From NCBI RefSeq assembly GCF_037975245.1, contig NC_092581.1, positions 20,420,303 through 20,484,302 of the forward strand: a stretch of DNA of 64,000 nt, written 5' to 3'. Positions 36,551-50,300 of this stretch are shown here, piece by piece. The DNA is from Apostichopus japonicus. Its lineage: Eukaryota; Echinodermata; Holothuroidea; Aspidochirotida; Stichopodidae. Below the pieces are notes generated by a model. The model did no database searches and was not told the origin of the DNA. It saw only the letters and a program-made list of their open reading frames with translations. How positions within the stretch are numbered: the stretch's first letter is position 1; every line of letters begins with the position of its first letter. The position numbers and the translations under genes were made by a program.

Positions 36551-37660
36551 TCAATCACATACTCTACTTATTCAAACGTACATTATGATCTTCCCTGCCT
36601 ATTTTTGCATATGATTATAGTGACAAATTTTTGATGCCTTGGTGAAAACTATCACAATTATAATACAGATAAAATAAGTCCCAAATAATGACATTTCAGT
36701 TATAGTAGCCTCTAAAATAGTCACAAAATCTACAAAAGTCTCATAAGAACAAATATATTGTTCTCTCAATATTGCAACTTTTGATCATAATATTTGACTC
36801 CAAAACATGAAGATGAAAAACAGCTACTGTACCTACTGATGTTAGCCTCTGAAAAAAAGGCATTATCCACAAAGTGGATCTAATATACCATTCAAAAATA
36901 TTGTTCACTTAAAACCTCGACCTTTTTTCATTAGTTAGGACTTCAAATTATCGAATGAAAAAAGAAAGTACATAGTAACTGTTGGTGATATCAGCCTCTG
37001 CAATATTAAAATTGGTTGTTGTCACAATGGTACCATGAATCAAATATTGATATGGAACTTATTATAACTTAATAAACTTTGCTCAATACCTTTTTGCACA
37101 CAAGAAGAGTTTTATTAATAAGGTGGATCCTAATACCAGATGTCAAGTTCATGCAAGCTTTAATATTAGAACTAACAAGTTCACAAAGCTCAGACTTTGA
37201 CCTGTGTTGATCTTTGACCTCAAAAGAACACAATATGATATATTTATACTCAATAAGTTGGATCCATATACCAAGTATGAAGTACATCAAAGCACCTTAA
37301 TACATTAGAGCTCATAAATTTACAATTTTTCAGACATTAATTTTTACTGACAATTATCCTCCACTGAAAAATATTACTTCTGCTCATTAAGGTAGAAGCT
37401 AATGTTAGGTGTTATTGTGTTTACAAACAAGCTATCACATACATACAAGGCAAAAAAAAAAACTATCAAAAAGAAAAATTCCCTTTAAACGCTAATGGTG
37501 AATATGAGCAAGTAGAAAAAGACCAGATCCAAATGGATTTCCCCAATACAAACATTATAGTACTACATTATTTCTTGAACACAACGGTTAGTACAGGGCC
37601 GCTGTCAGAAGGTCCTTCATATATGGGGTCAGTTTCTACTCTTGATGTGATATGAGATTT
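36547..37660. other. 3' flank and possible 3' UTR of gene B
   Basis: Counterpart of 10,575-11,693, with the same reverse-strand AATAAA at about 37,112 and a GACCTTTGACCTC-type repeat (37,180-37,310). No further coding sequence is seen. Confidence 0.4.
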
Positions 37661-38364
37661 TTACTCAGGCTGATCACTCTGAGGCTGCATTGGTGGCGCT
37701 GAGGGTGACACATTGTTCAACTCTCCATTCTGTGCCACTGTCGGGTTACCCTGTTGTGGGTACAGCTCTGCTTGATTATTCTGAGGAGGGTACCCCTGAG
37801 GCACAGCAGCTGGGTATGACTGAGCAGGAACAACAGTGGGTTGTTGTGGGTATGGAGCATTAGGGAGTTGCTGTGGGTAAGGAGCATTAGTGGGTTGCTG
37901 TGGGTAGGGGGCAACAGTTGGTTGCTGTGGGTATGGGGCAACAGTTGGTTGCTGTGGGTTTGGGGCACCAGTGGGTTGCTGTGGGTATGGAGCTGCCTGT
38001 GTAGGGTAAGGAACAATGGCTGGTTGGGTTGCAGTTGGTTGTTGAGGATAGTTCTGTGGGGGATATGCTGGGTTACTCTGAGTGCCTGGTGGTGGATACT
38101 TCATAGGGCTAGACATCACTTCCTGGTATGCGGGTGGATTACCTCCCACTGCAGTTTGGGCTGTTTGACCTGATGTCGGGAGTGGTTGCATCGCAGCCAT
38201 CTGATTTGTCTGATGGGGCACCTGTTGGTGAGTCCCCGCAGCAGTTGCTGAAGATCTTGGCTGCCTTGAATTCTTTATCACAGCAGCACAGATACTACAG
38301 CAACAGACGCCGATTAAGATGACAATGATTGCAGTGACCACTATTCCAGTGACAGAAATGGATC
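37661..38364 (-). CDS. Copy B terminal exon: TM helix and proline-rich tail
   Basis: Acceptor TTCACATACAG, exon start GATCC, phase 1, giving [19 protein letters not shown]. The helix is followed by VCCCSIC and KNSRQPR. The tail contains [15 protein letters not shown]-type repeats encoded by a 27-30 bp coding minisatellite, and VSPSAPPM near the C terminus. Copy A has a differently arranged repeat block (PTQQAPVPYPIQAAPN against [16 protein letters not shown]), so the repeats have turned over in frame. The clustered cysteines at the membrane are possible palmitoylation sites. PPxY plus PSAP would suit NEDD4/ESCRT-linked sorting. This is inferred from motifs alone. Confidence 0.85.
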
Positions 38365-41300
38365 CTGTATGTGAATATATTTAATTAAGAATCTTGAAGG
38401 ATAATGCAAAGACAACCATATAATATAATCTTAACACAAAGTCTGCTTAATGCATGTGATTAACCTTGTTTCGCCATTTTTATAATTAATCAGATTTATT
38501 TTAAAGAAATATTTATTAATCGATGGTGTGTGCCGCAACAGTAACACAAATCCAATGATAGACCAGGAGCTTGTAACTGCCAATAGTTAATGGAGGAATG
38601 TTTGAAGCAGTGCAAAAGCTGAGGAATATGGATTAACCATAAACATCTACGTACTTTGCTTACTCTTATTAGTATATATTATAGTTATTGTATTTATTCT
38701 CAATTATATTTTATGTTTATCAGTGTATTTTGATGGACCAATGGTATGTATGCCACAATGGCAATTGCCAAATTTGATTATAAAAGAAACAAAACTAACA
38801 GACCTATAGTAGTCACTCACAAATGAAATATTGATTGTTGTAAACATATGGTTGACATGCGAATACGGGCAACAGTTCTACAAACGACATTAATTACAGA
38901 TGTCTGATGGCATATCATCTTCAAAAGCTTGACTTTAAATTTAATGATATTTGTCCCTTAAATGTGATGCAATTATAATGTATTTTAGAGCTTCATTATC
39001 AAATACACTTTAACTTTATATTGTTCTACTCTTTGGAAGCATGAATTATATATTATAAAGGAAAATAAAAGCAGAGGGAACCCCCTCCCAGTGGTTACTT
39101 CCCATTAAATGCATTACATATGCAGCACAAGAGTCATTTGGTAGCTAATAACCCTGGCTGAAGTTAATACCACAGATGGAGAGCAGTATTAATTTACACA
39201 GAGTCATGTGCTTGTAAGGTTTGATGACAGGGAATTGTGTGACATAATACCACAACAATGAAAGAAAAACAGAGGGACAATGTTTGTTGTTGGTAATTTA
39301 TTTTGCATGGTCACTCTAATGCTGAATTTGCATTTGTAATAGTTAACCTGATGACATCCATTTGATATTTTGACATTCGGACCTCTACTGACCCCAAAAT
39401 GACCTTTGACGGCCACCCAAAAATAATAGGGTTCTTGTACTCACTATAAGAAGGACACAAGCCAAATATATTCCATATCATATAACCTATCTTGGGATAT
39501 CCAGTTTTACAAGTTTAATATTTACAAGGCTTTTCAGAGTGTGACCTTTGATGACCTCAAACGACCTTTGACCTCCACCAAAAACAATAAGATTCTTGTA
39601 CGCATTATAGGGAAGTTGCACTCAAAATATGAAAGCCAATTAAGTTTCCTATCTGGAGATATCTTGTTTACAAGCATTTCATGTTTCAAGCCCTCATACC
39701 CTTCAATGAACTCTGACCTACATCAAATTGTATAAAATGTAAAAAAGCAATAGGGTTCTTGTAATAATTTAGAAGCCACATTGCCACATATGAGAACTGC
39801 AGAGGTTACCCATCTTAAGATATCATGTTTACAAGCTATGCATACCACACATGCACCCACACACGCCAGCACGATTGCAAAGGTTACTGAGCCTTCAACA
39901 TCGTAACCAATAAAATGATGGGTATACAGGAGATCTCGCTATAATACATAAACCCTTTGATACTCACCAATACTATCATGTGTACATTGTACTCCTATAT
40001 CTTCACTATGTGAGCAGGAACTGGTCCCCCAGTCATAGAAGTAACAATCCCTCCAGCTGTCCTCCCAACCATTGCAATCTATATCATACAGAATGGGTCC
40101 ATCTCCTTCACCATAGTAAGCACTGGATTGGTACTCCAGAGCTCCACTATAGCCAAGCTGGCGGCAGATCACATGAGCGTCTTGTAGGTCAAAATTGTCA
40201 TCGCAGATTGTTCCCCATTCGTTATTGTAATATATCTGGACGGTTCCTTCGCCTGGAGTATAACCATTAATTAGTCGTACATCTCCAGACCCTGGAATGG
40301 GTGTAGCAATAAAACATATGTACAGTATAACATACTTGATAACAAAATAAACAACTAATCAGGACATACTGATAACACATGGTACAAATTGCAGATATAC
40401 AGTATGTACTGTATATGAATGGGCTTGACATACGAACCAAAAATACAATTTTTTTTTAATATCAGTTGCATTTTGAGACATGTCAGAATTACCTTACTTC
40501 AGATACTGTCTTAACAATGTTTCCACATTTTGACAGCCCTAGCTTCTCCCCTCAAGTAACCTATGACCTCCACTGCACACAAAAGCACTTCCTTTTCTTA
40601 ATATTATGTTAAGATTTATGAGGCATCCTGAAACTAAGAATGAAAACCAGTCATGGTCACATCACAAAGTAATGGAAAGTCTCCCCACCCCCCCCCCCCC
40701 CAAAAAAAAGAAGAAACAAACAAACACAAACAAACAACCATCATGGGAACAGTGCCTAAAATATCACCTGAAGTGACTTTTTATATATTTGCAATCATCA
40801 CTTTTGTAATCAGAATACAACTGAAACTAACTGATTGTATAAAGAAGCAAGAGGATTGAAATTGACTGGAAGCTTTTTAGAACTGGGAGATTATAGTATG
40901 ACATACAGATGGCTAGGTATGCAAGCACAACATGTTAAAAACTTTGCTTTCTTGCTGAAAATCAGTGGTCATTGTATAGAAGTTTGCCAGTGCCATGACA
41001 GTCACAAACCATCACAATATTCTTTTTGGTATATCATATTAATGTAGTTTTTTTCTTCTCATATTTTGACTGAGCTGCAAAACTTTAGTGGAATTCAACT
41101 AAGTTCATTACTAATGACAGGCTTAATTAGCCACTCACAGATTGAAATATACCAACAGTTTGTAAAGCTGACAAGCTAAACATATCCAAGTAGATTGCTG
41201 TTGCAGGTTTACATAGATGGCGCTACAACCAATGCAAAGAAGAAGTGTGTGTGTACTGATATACAGAGAGTATGGCATGTGTGGCACTTACCAGTAGCTC

Positions 41301-44300
41301 CATAACATGTCAATCCAACGTCTTCGCTGTGTGTGCATCTATTCGTGTCCCAATCGTCAATGTTGCAATCCGTCCACTGCTGCTCATAGGTATATCCATA
41401 GCAGTCAATACCTGCCATAATAGGCCCAACTCCTTCACCAAAGTAAGCATTAGAATAAACATCGGAAGCTCCAGTGTAGCCAAGTTGGCGGCAAATAACG
41501 TCAGCATCTGAAGTTTCAAAACTGTCATCACAAACTGTTCCCCACTGGCCCTCATAAAAGATCTCTAGCCTTCCTTCTGATGTAGAGTATCCGTTGACAA
41601 GGCGAACATTGGTTACAGGGATAGCTGATGAAGCAGCAGATATTGATGACATTTTTTAATATTTCAAATTTGACTAATTTGGTTGTTACATTGAAAATCA
41701 ATGAAGAAGGATGAATGTAGATTTTACTTTGTAATGCTCATACCACCCACATGAGATGGACCAATTTAAGTGTAGACCCCAAAAATTACTGGTTGAGTAT
41801 TTACCAGTGACTAGCTTACCTGTCTCCTCACAACCTTAGCACTACGTTATACCATGCCTGGAATGTCCTGGTAAGCTTTTAACACAATGAGCCCTCTATG
41901 ATTGGCACCTCCGGTCATTGCCCTTCCCTCTCATGAGACCACTACCCTCCCAAAGTGGTCAATGTGGAAACATCCTAACAATGAGTCCTTAATGCCTTCT
42001 AGTGGGGGATAGGGGTCGCCCTCCAGAGCAGACGTTCCTACCCTTATCCTTACAAGAAACCTAAGACCTGATTGAAATTCCCTTAGCTTTAACCCTGTTT
42101 AAGCTTGACGCCTTAGTTTCAGTTAAGTTATACCTGTAGGAAGTAAAGTTACACTCACTGATAGACATGGTCGATGACCCTGAGTAGTTAGTCTATCATG
42201 TATAGTGTATCATTTATATCATATAGTCTATCATGTATAGTGCACAGAGTCATGAGTCTGATCCAACAACCACTCCCCAGTCTGGCTGTGTCCCGCCCCC
42301 CTCAGGGGAGGGAGGCAGGAATGGAGACAGGTAAGCTTGTCACTGGTAAATACCCAAACCAGTTAGTTTTGTGGTATTTACTTCACTCCTCGCTTACCTG
42401 TCTCCTCCCAACCTTAGCTCCAAGTGGAACTGCCCAATGATGGGAGGCCCCAGGGTTGAGACCTAGTTCCCACCAAACCTCGCATCACTGTTCTTCCAAA
42501 TGCCGCCTCAGCCTGTAAAACGTAGGATAAATAACAAAGGAACTAGTTGGTGTCTTCCATGCTGCCGCCTTGAGAATATCTTCGATCAGGATGCCAGCAA
42601 AGTATGGCAGCAGTGACTTGTATGTTCTGTTTGTATGTATTTTAGATCCTCCTGCAAGCAGAAACTTGTGAAGAAGCCATCATTCACTTATCTAAGCCGC
42701 AAGCTGACAGTCTCTTAGATTTATATTTAACGTCCATGATTATGAATTGTCCATTTTCAACAACTCTGTAACAAGACAACATACATTAATCTTGGAGTGA
42801 CTTGGACTCGGGACCATATATGGTTGAAAGGCACCAGCATTAACCATCTTCCTTGATATCAAGGGCTCTTGGTCTGGCATTTCCAGTCGCAAAGGAACCA
42901 ATCGCCTCCTCTATCCAGTGGGACAAGGTATCCTTCGATGCCACTGAGTAAGGAGCTTGCGGAAGAAAGAAGAGGGATGCTGTTGACCATCTTAGATGCT
43001 TTGTCTTGTGTAGATCTATTTACTCTGACTGGGCACCACTGCTTGGCTTGACCACTGACAAAAAAGTTTTTTTTCCCCCTCTGAGATAAAGATATCCCCT
43101 GGCAGGAAAGTATGAGCCTGGTTCTTTGCAATGAAGGATGGGTTGGGACCATCCTCACCCCATGAATCGCGAACCTGATGGAGACAGCTCCTTCTACTTG
43201 CCAATGCCACTGTGATGAGAAAAAGTGTTTTCTTAGTCAGGGCCGCCAGAGATGCAGCCGGTATTGGTTCATACAGTGGTTTCGTCAAGGCCCACAGCAC
43301 TGCTGAAAGCCCCCAAAAAGTGGATAGCCGTCTGATCTGCGGGTGCCTGTTTGCCATCCCTCTAATGAGCTGAGCGATGTCTGTATTATTCCTGGCGTGG
43401 GACCATCCGGAAAACCCTGGGGTAAAGCTGTGATGACCGACCTGTAATTCTTTATTGTCAAGACCTGCTTGCTCTCCTAAGAAAAAGGAGTGGAGGAAAT
43501 CAGCTACTGTACTTGTGGTAGGGTGGCCACTGTAAGCAGTACCTGTCTTGGTTGGCACCACTCCCCTTACTTCCGCAGGTGGGAATTATCGTAATGTCAT
43601 TCCCTTTTTAGTGTCGGCTGCCACTGCGGCAGCTGCCCCCAAAAAACCTCTCTGTCAGAGGGTAGACAGGAGACATTCCAGACAACTAACTGCAAGGCCC
43701 TTGATGTGAGTGTTCCCTGTCTCTGAGAGCAGGTGAGGTGTGTCCCGCAGGAGCGCCGGGTGTCCATGAGGAGCTGGAGGATCTCCCTGTACCGGGTCTA
43801 CGAGGCCAGAACGGGGCTTTTAGAATGAATCTGCTGTTGGAATCTTTTTCAGGACCTGGCCAATCACGCATAGTGGTGGTAAGATTTAAGCTTCCAGGAA
43901 GTCCTATGAGAGAGACATGGCATCTGTGTGATTTGCTCGTGGGTGGAACCGCCTGGCGCAGAAGGTCTGGAGTTTGCCTGTGTTGCAAATAGATCTTATC
44001 ATTGGTTTGCTAAGGATGCTGAACACTCTTTGCACATTTCCTATGCCAATGCCTTAGTTACATTTTGCTTGCCTGTGATGTGCGAGGCTCGCAGTACAGT
44101 ATCTCAAAAGACTCATCAGAGGCTGGGGGTATCTTCTTCTCTCCCTACTGTATGTCTTGTGGATCTGATCGAGAGCTCGTTTAATCAGTCTTAACATTCT
44201 ATGTAAAGATTCTCTCCTTCTTCTACTCCGTACAAGGATCTCCGTCGGAATCTGTCTCTCCGTCTTTTTTTTCACCCAGCTACACTGTATACTCTCTGGA

Positions 44301-47300
44301 ATAATTATCATAATTGGCTTAATAGCATGGACTGGGGGTAGGACAATTGATCATAGTTTCTGGGGAGGGGATATTACAATTACATCTAAGTTTCAGGAAG
44401 ATTCTCCATCTGGACAAAAAGTATTCTGTGTTTCAAATGCTATGCAGGGGGTATGACCATGTATTATGGTTGGAAGTAATTATATAGCCTAAAGTGAGGG
44501 GAAAAATGACCCCAAGATATGAAGCTGTGAAAAACTTTTCTTTGTGCATTTTCTACTTCAATCATGGAAAAATTAGACTGTTGACCCTACATTTCGTTTA
44601 GCTTGTATGTATACATGGAAGTCCCGGTCCAAAAAACACATTTAAACAAACGACAATTTGGCTGTTTAAACGTTCACATGCCGTCCAATCCCTTTTTCCT
44701 TGTGTAATAAAAAATGTGTTTCGAAACCTCCAACAGGTGCTGTTGTGCTCTATTCTGTACTCCCCCTCACCCCAATGTAGACTGTTCCATATTATCGTGT
44801 GTAAATGTGACCTATCAGTACTCGTGAATGGCTGAAGTTAGCTTTAAAAACTATAGTTGAAGGTGATAACGCAAGAAACATATCAGCGTGCCCTTTTGTT
44901 GACCTTTTGTCTGGTACAGTAAGCAACAGGTGCAGCAAGATTGTCTACAGTTAACTTGGGGTGGTAAGTTATACTCGATAAACAGTACTCAGCGGGAACT
45001 TCCTCAAGTTCGTGTGTATTATCTGGGTTGGTATATTTATTGGGTAATATTTTTACCAGATATTCAAGGTTATTTTCGGTAAATTCATTGATGACAGATC
45101 TCAATACCATTGGTATGGGTATGAAGGAAATACCTGGTAAACCTGGTATACTGTATAACGACACACCCTAGTCGTAATGTAATTAAACATAAACTAAAAA
45201 GAGCAAAGGGAGAGAAACAAAGGGAGGCGAAGTAAGCTACAGAGAGTAGATGAATGTTACGTTACCTTAAAAAAGTGCTCTCCTTAGTGGCTTGCAGATT
45301 ACAAAATATGTTACAAAAATGGTCAAACAAAACCAACCCACAAGTGGTAACAAGAGTGTGACAAGGGAGAGGGTAATGGAGAAAAACAACTATAAAAGCA
45401 TGACAACATGTGAATACAACGAATACATTTGAAAAGAAGATGAAACAATTACATGAAAATGCAATATGTATCTTCCGATAGTGTGTGTGCTAAAAAAGAG
45501 CGGGAAACTTACTAAGCAGTTCGTGGAACTGCTTCCCCCGTAACCCTATCGGAGGAAATCTAGTGCTCGGCCGCGCTTCCTCCAAAGGATCGCCACTTGT
45601 CCCACTTGAGTTTTCCTGTTCCCCGATCTGGTCTTCAGAGTTTATGTCGACCCATTAAAGCCCATTTGTTTCATTTCATAAGAAAGGAGGGATTTTAGTC
45701 TGCTTCCGTGAAGTGTTTGCTACATACGGAGCTGTATACAGGCTAGGCCCAGTGGAATCGGCGCTGGTGTTCTGCACTAACTTGGTCATAATCGCCGTGT
45801 GTTTTTGTCCTTCGGCCATAGATGAAGGCTAATTGCATGGGTAATGACATTACTGCAGCCCCAACAACACAACGGACCAGCATTTCTCCCGGATATTTTA
45901 CAACATATTGTAAAAACCTTGAAATTTCTAACAATATATACTGTATATAGCGTAATACGGTGGTTGTTCTCTCAGTGTAAATGTGCGTGTATGTGTGACC
46001 GTATGATCGTCGCGCATCCAGTACATGCCTGGCCATGGCACTTGTGTTCCTAATATGACGTCATCGTTGTCTTGTTTTGAAATCGCATTTTTCAGAGGTC
46101 TGTTTTCGGATGCGAATATTAAAACATTAATTTCAAAGTAGTCCTTGAGGTTTTGAAGGTAACAAGAATAGTTTTGAACATAGATTTTCTCGTAGATTCA
46201 GAGGAAGTTACCTCGATTAGTTGAATTTTTCATGTCATGGCCTCTTTACGACAGGACTGATGACCAGTGGTGGGATAACACAGATCAACAACATAATTGT
46301 CACCTGGACTTATTCAGTGTGGGATTAATATCCCAAAATAGCCTCACTAAGTAAAAGATTATTGGTTTCAAATTGTTGATCACTCTATGGATTAGTAGAA
46401 CATCTTTCCTGCATCAATCTTCCATTAATGAGCTACAAGGTGTGAAGCGTATTCTAGTTTGTTATTGTTATTATGACGTCACACATGGCTCGCGTTTTGG
46501 TGATTTGCTCTGTGGTGTAGTGTACTATGTGTGACGCGCTATTATGTGCGTATACAGATGTTTTGCTTTAAATGATTCGGTTTGTGGGGTTGGAAGACAG
46601 CCAAACTGGTTCAAATTGGTTGAGTGCCCATTTGCATGTGCTCATCTGCATATCAGGTTGGCACTCAACCAATCAAGAGTTGGGTGGGGGGTTAGCTGTA
46701 AGTTTAGACCAATCTGGTTCAAGGGCAGAGCGTGTGCCCTGTGCATCGCGTCGTAATTTATTATTTTGGAATGAGGGGTCTAAGTGTCTCCTAAAGACAT
46801 ATCGGTGAGTTAAAGTTTATCATCCGAAGTCTACGGACGTAGAACAGTAGGCTCCGTAGTTATATTTATTTTGTACATTTTAATTAACCAAAGTTATTGT
46901 TTTATTCAGAATCAATGAAAAAGATATATATTATCAAATATCCGCTTTTCCTGATTATTTCCTGTTTCACGCTCGGTTCGACGTTATCAGTGTAAGGCCC
47001 GACTTACCGTTCTTAGAACTATCTAAATAACAAAGGTACTAGACAACAGCACCCAAAGTATTTGAAGCATCATTCAAAGATTCACCAGACCTATTCAGCT
47101 ATGTACAGTATCACAAAGTCCTTAAGATTGCAATAAACCAACATTTTGGAGAGCCGACATGTTATAAGAATAATTATAGACAGCACATTACGGATTAACA
47201 TCTACTGTAGGCATTACAACCACTATATATACACAAACAAGAAGCATGCGTGTAAAGATATATGTATAAAGTATGGCATGTGTGGCACTTACCAGTAGCT

Positions 47301-50300
47301 TCAAGACATGTCAGTCCAACGTCTTCGTTGTGTGAGCAAATACCTGTGTCCCAATTATAAATGCTGCAATCCGTCCACTCCAGCTCATAAGATAATCCAT
47401 AGCAGTTAATACTTCCCAAAATAGGCCCAACTCCTTCACCAAAGTACGCATTAGAATGGATCTGGCTAACTCCGGTGTAGCCAAGTTGGCGGCAAATAAC
47501 GTTCCCCTCGTCAGTATCAAAACTGTCATCACAAACTGTTCCCCACTGGCCATTATACAAGATCTCTAGCCTTCCTTCTGATGTAGAGTATCCGTTGACA
47601 AGACGAACATTGGTAACAGGGTTACCTGATGAGGAAACAAATATTGATGACATTTCATTCAAATTTGGCTTATTTGGTTGTTACATTGAATTCAAATGAA
47701 CTGTTATAATAACCCAAAGGAAGATGAATAATGATTTACTTTGTACTGCATATACCAGCCACATGAGATGGACCATACTAAGTGTATATTAAGATGAGAA
47801 CACAGCATAAGGGAAGCCTCGCAAATCTAACCGCCGGTTCCGGGCCGGCGGAAATCTCGCACCCCTTGCTCATTATGCATGTGCATATTGGTCCCATGGT
47901 TGAATGCACACACGCTGGTTGCCAGCCGGAGTAATGAGCACAGCGTCCTGACAACACAAGGCTGGTTATTCTTTACAAACAATGAGCAAACTTGGCCAAG
48001 TGACCGGATTAACTTTTGCGGTTTTGACAGTCAATAGAGCGGTAGTTTATGTTGCAAAAGGACTTATACACTAAAATCCGCCACTACCAAATGTCCGAGA
48101 TTCAGTACTTTATATACTGTAATTCTTGCAAATCTTCCACGTTATCAAACCTCACAAATAAAATTTCTTGGGTCTCTTATGAACAATTGTGAAACTCCGC
48201 TACTCGAAAGTTCGATAAAAGCAGCCTTTACCTGGGCCTATACATTATGAGCCTTGTTCAACGAGTGGTACGTAACTATGAATTAAAAACTGAATCAGCC
48301 ATTGCATTAAATATATGCCCCCAAGAACTTCAGAAAACCCATATTGACAAACCAGAATTTAAACAAAACAATAGTTAAGCTATGCCACATATGTATGTTA
48401 AAGAGAGAACATCGACCGTAACGTTGATCTCTGAAGCTAACTGCGACACAAATTCAACGAATAAACAGATGGTTTAAATGCTTGATTTTCCCATTGACTT
48501 AGTGTGTTAGGCTGCCATGTGGTTAGAGATATAAGTTACTATTCGGTGAAAATGTTACTATACGTACATCAGTTTACAACTGCAGTGTTTACCCCTACTT
48601 AAACATCATCGTAGGCATACTGTACATGGGCTGCGAATTTTCCCAGGTACCTTCCAAACAACCCCCCTGTCTAACACCTGTTTGTTAACATTTTTGGCAT
48701 GTTTCCAAAAAACTTTTCATGGAGTAAACTATTTTGGCTCCACTCTAGAATTAGGTAAGTCAGTAAAGGATCGGTAAAGTTATGCAAAATATTATCTTAG
48801 ACGTTCAAGAAAAGTATATATACCCGTAACATTAAGGTAAGTAAAACACCTCAAGCCAACCGACTCCTCCGCATGAACAAAACATTCTATTCCCCATGAT
48901 ACACGAGTCTATACCATACAGACATAGCACGATATCAAGGCCCCGATAGCTACAGTATGGCTATCTTTATGAAAGTAAACCTTTTAATCCCATGTTTTAG
49001 GCCACTTGGCATGATTAACTGAATGCTAAATATTGTTTCCATGTCCTTGTAGAAAACGTCAACTTCGCAAAATACAATTAGTTGTGTTTTTGTTGTTACG
49101 TGAGATCCGTAACCGGCGAAGTGGTTAGGCTATTTACTATACACTTAACTATGGTAGGATATTAATTTTTCCTTTTTTTTTGTGGAAATTCTAGAAAATA
49201 CTTTCTTTTCCCCCCGCCAGATGTGGTCGTATGGTTTATTCATAAATGGGTGTACTAGAGCCTTGTCTACATGACATTAGTTGCATTTAGCACGATATGC
49301 CAGTTTCGCGTGAATTTTTCGAAAGTATTTTGCTCGAACTTTCGTAAAATTTGAAAGGTGTACCAACTTACTGTTCGTACACAATTGCTAATTTCTCTAC
49401 TGATTTTCAGAGTAGTAAAGGACGTTTTTTTTTTACGAAGTTCAAAAGTCAGTAAATGAAGTTGATAAACTTAATTTCTTTCAACTTTCTTAACCATGGA
49501 ATTTAGCAATTATTGTGTAAACTCATAGGCCCATATACAGTTGGAGCTCTATTTTGTGTGGGGTGGGATGGGCGAGCGATTGGGACAGTTTTCTAATGCT
49601 AATACCTCTCTAAACTGTCCTCCCATCAGTACCATGCTTCAAAGCAGATGTATTGACAGCATGAACTTTTCCTAACCTTTATCTGATAGTAAAAGGATAT
49701 TCATATACTGTACTTACAGAGTGCTGTGAATCAGGACATGAAAGTACAGTACTGTACTTATAAAATGTAGTTTGAATTGTGAAAATATATCTGGTTTGGT
49801 TCAAATTTAATTAATATGATTTTTAATGGTAGTCCAGATACTAATAATTTCATAGCTTGAGGTAAAACGAGAAAGATGAACGGTAGAATTCTGTTTACAA
49901 TCGTCAATACACACAAAAGACAAGGTGAAATACTGTACAGTAGGTTACTGTATTTCAGAACTTTATTTGACATTTATATTTTGTGCTTTTATGTCTCCGA
50001 GCTGAGCAAGTAATTTATGAAAATGGTGCAGGTTACTGGGGTTCCATTAAAAATGCATCTGGACCCCAGCTTGGGCTTTCAGATACATTCAAGAGAAATA
50101 TAGTTCCTATGTCTGAGTCTTACAAAATTACTGTGCTTTAAAATCTCAAAAAAGAAAAAAAATCTAACACCATTCAAAAGCAACAGTGTTCTTAAACTCA
50201 TTATGAGGGGCCTGCAATTTGCATCATGTACATCAACTTAAAAACTGTGCAAAGCCTTGAATTGAACTATGTATATTAGAGTATTTTTGTCAACAAGCTA

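Noticed and set aside
43738-44194. Plus-strand open frames over the DIRS remnant
   Set aside because: The recognisable DIRS protein similarity is on the minus strand.
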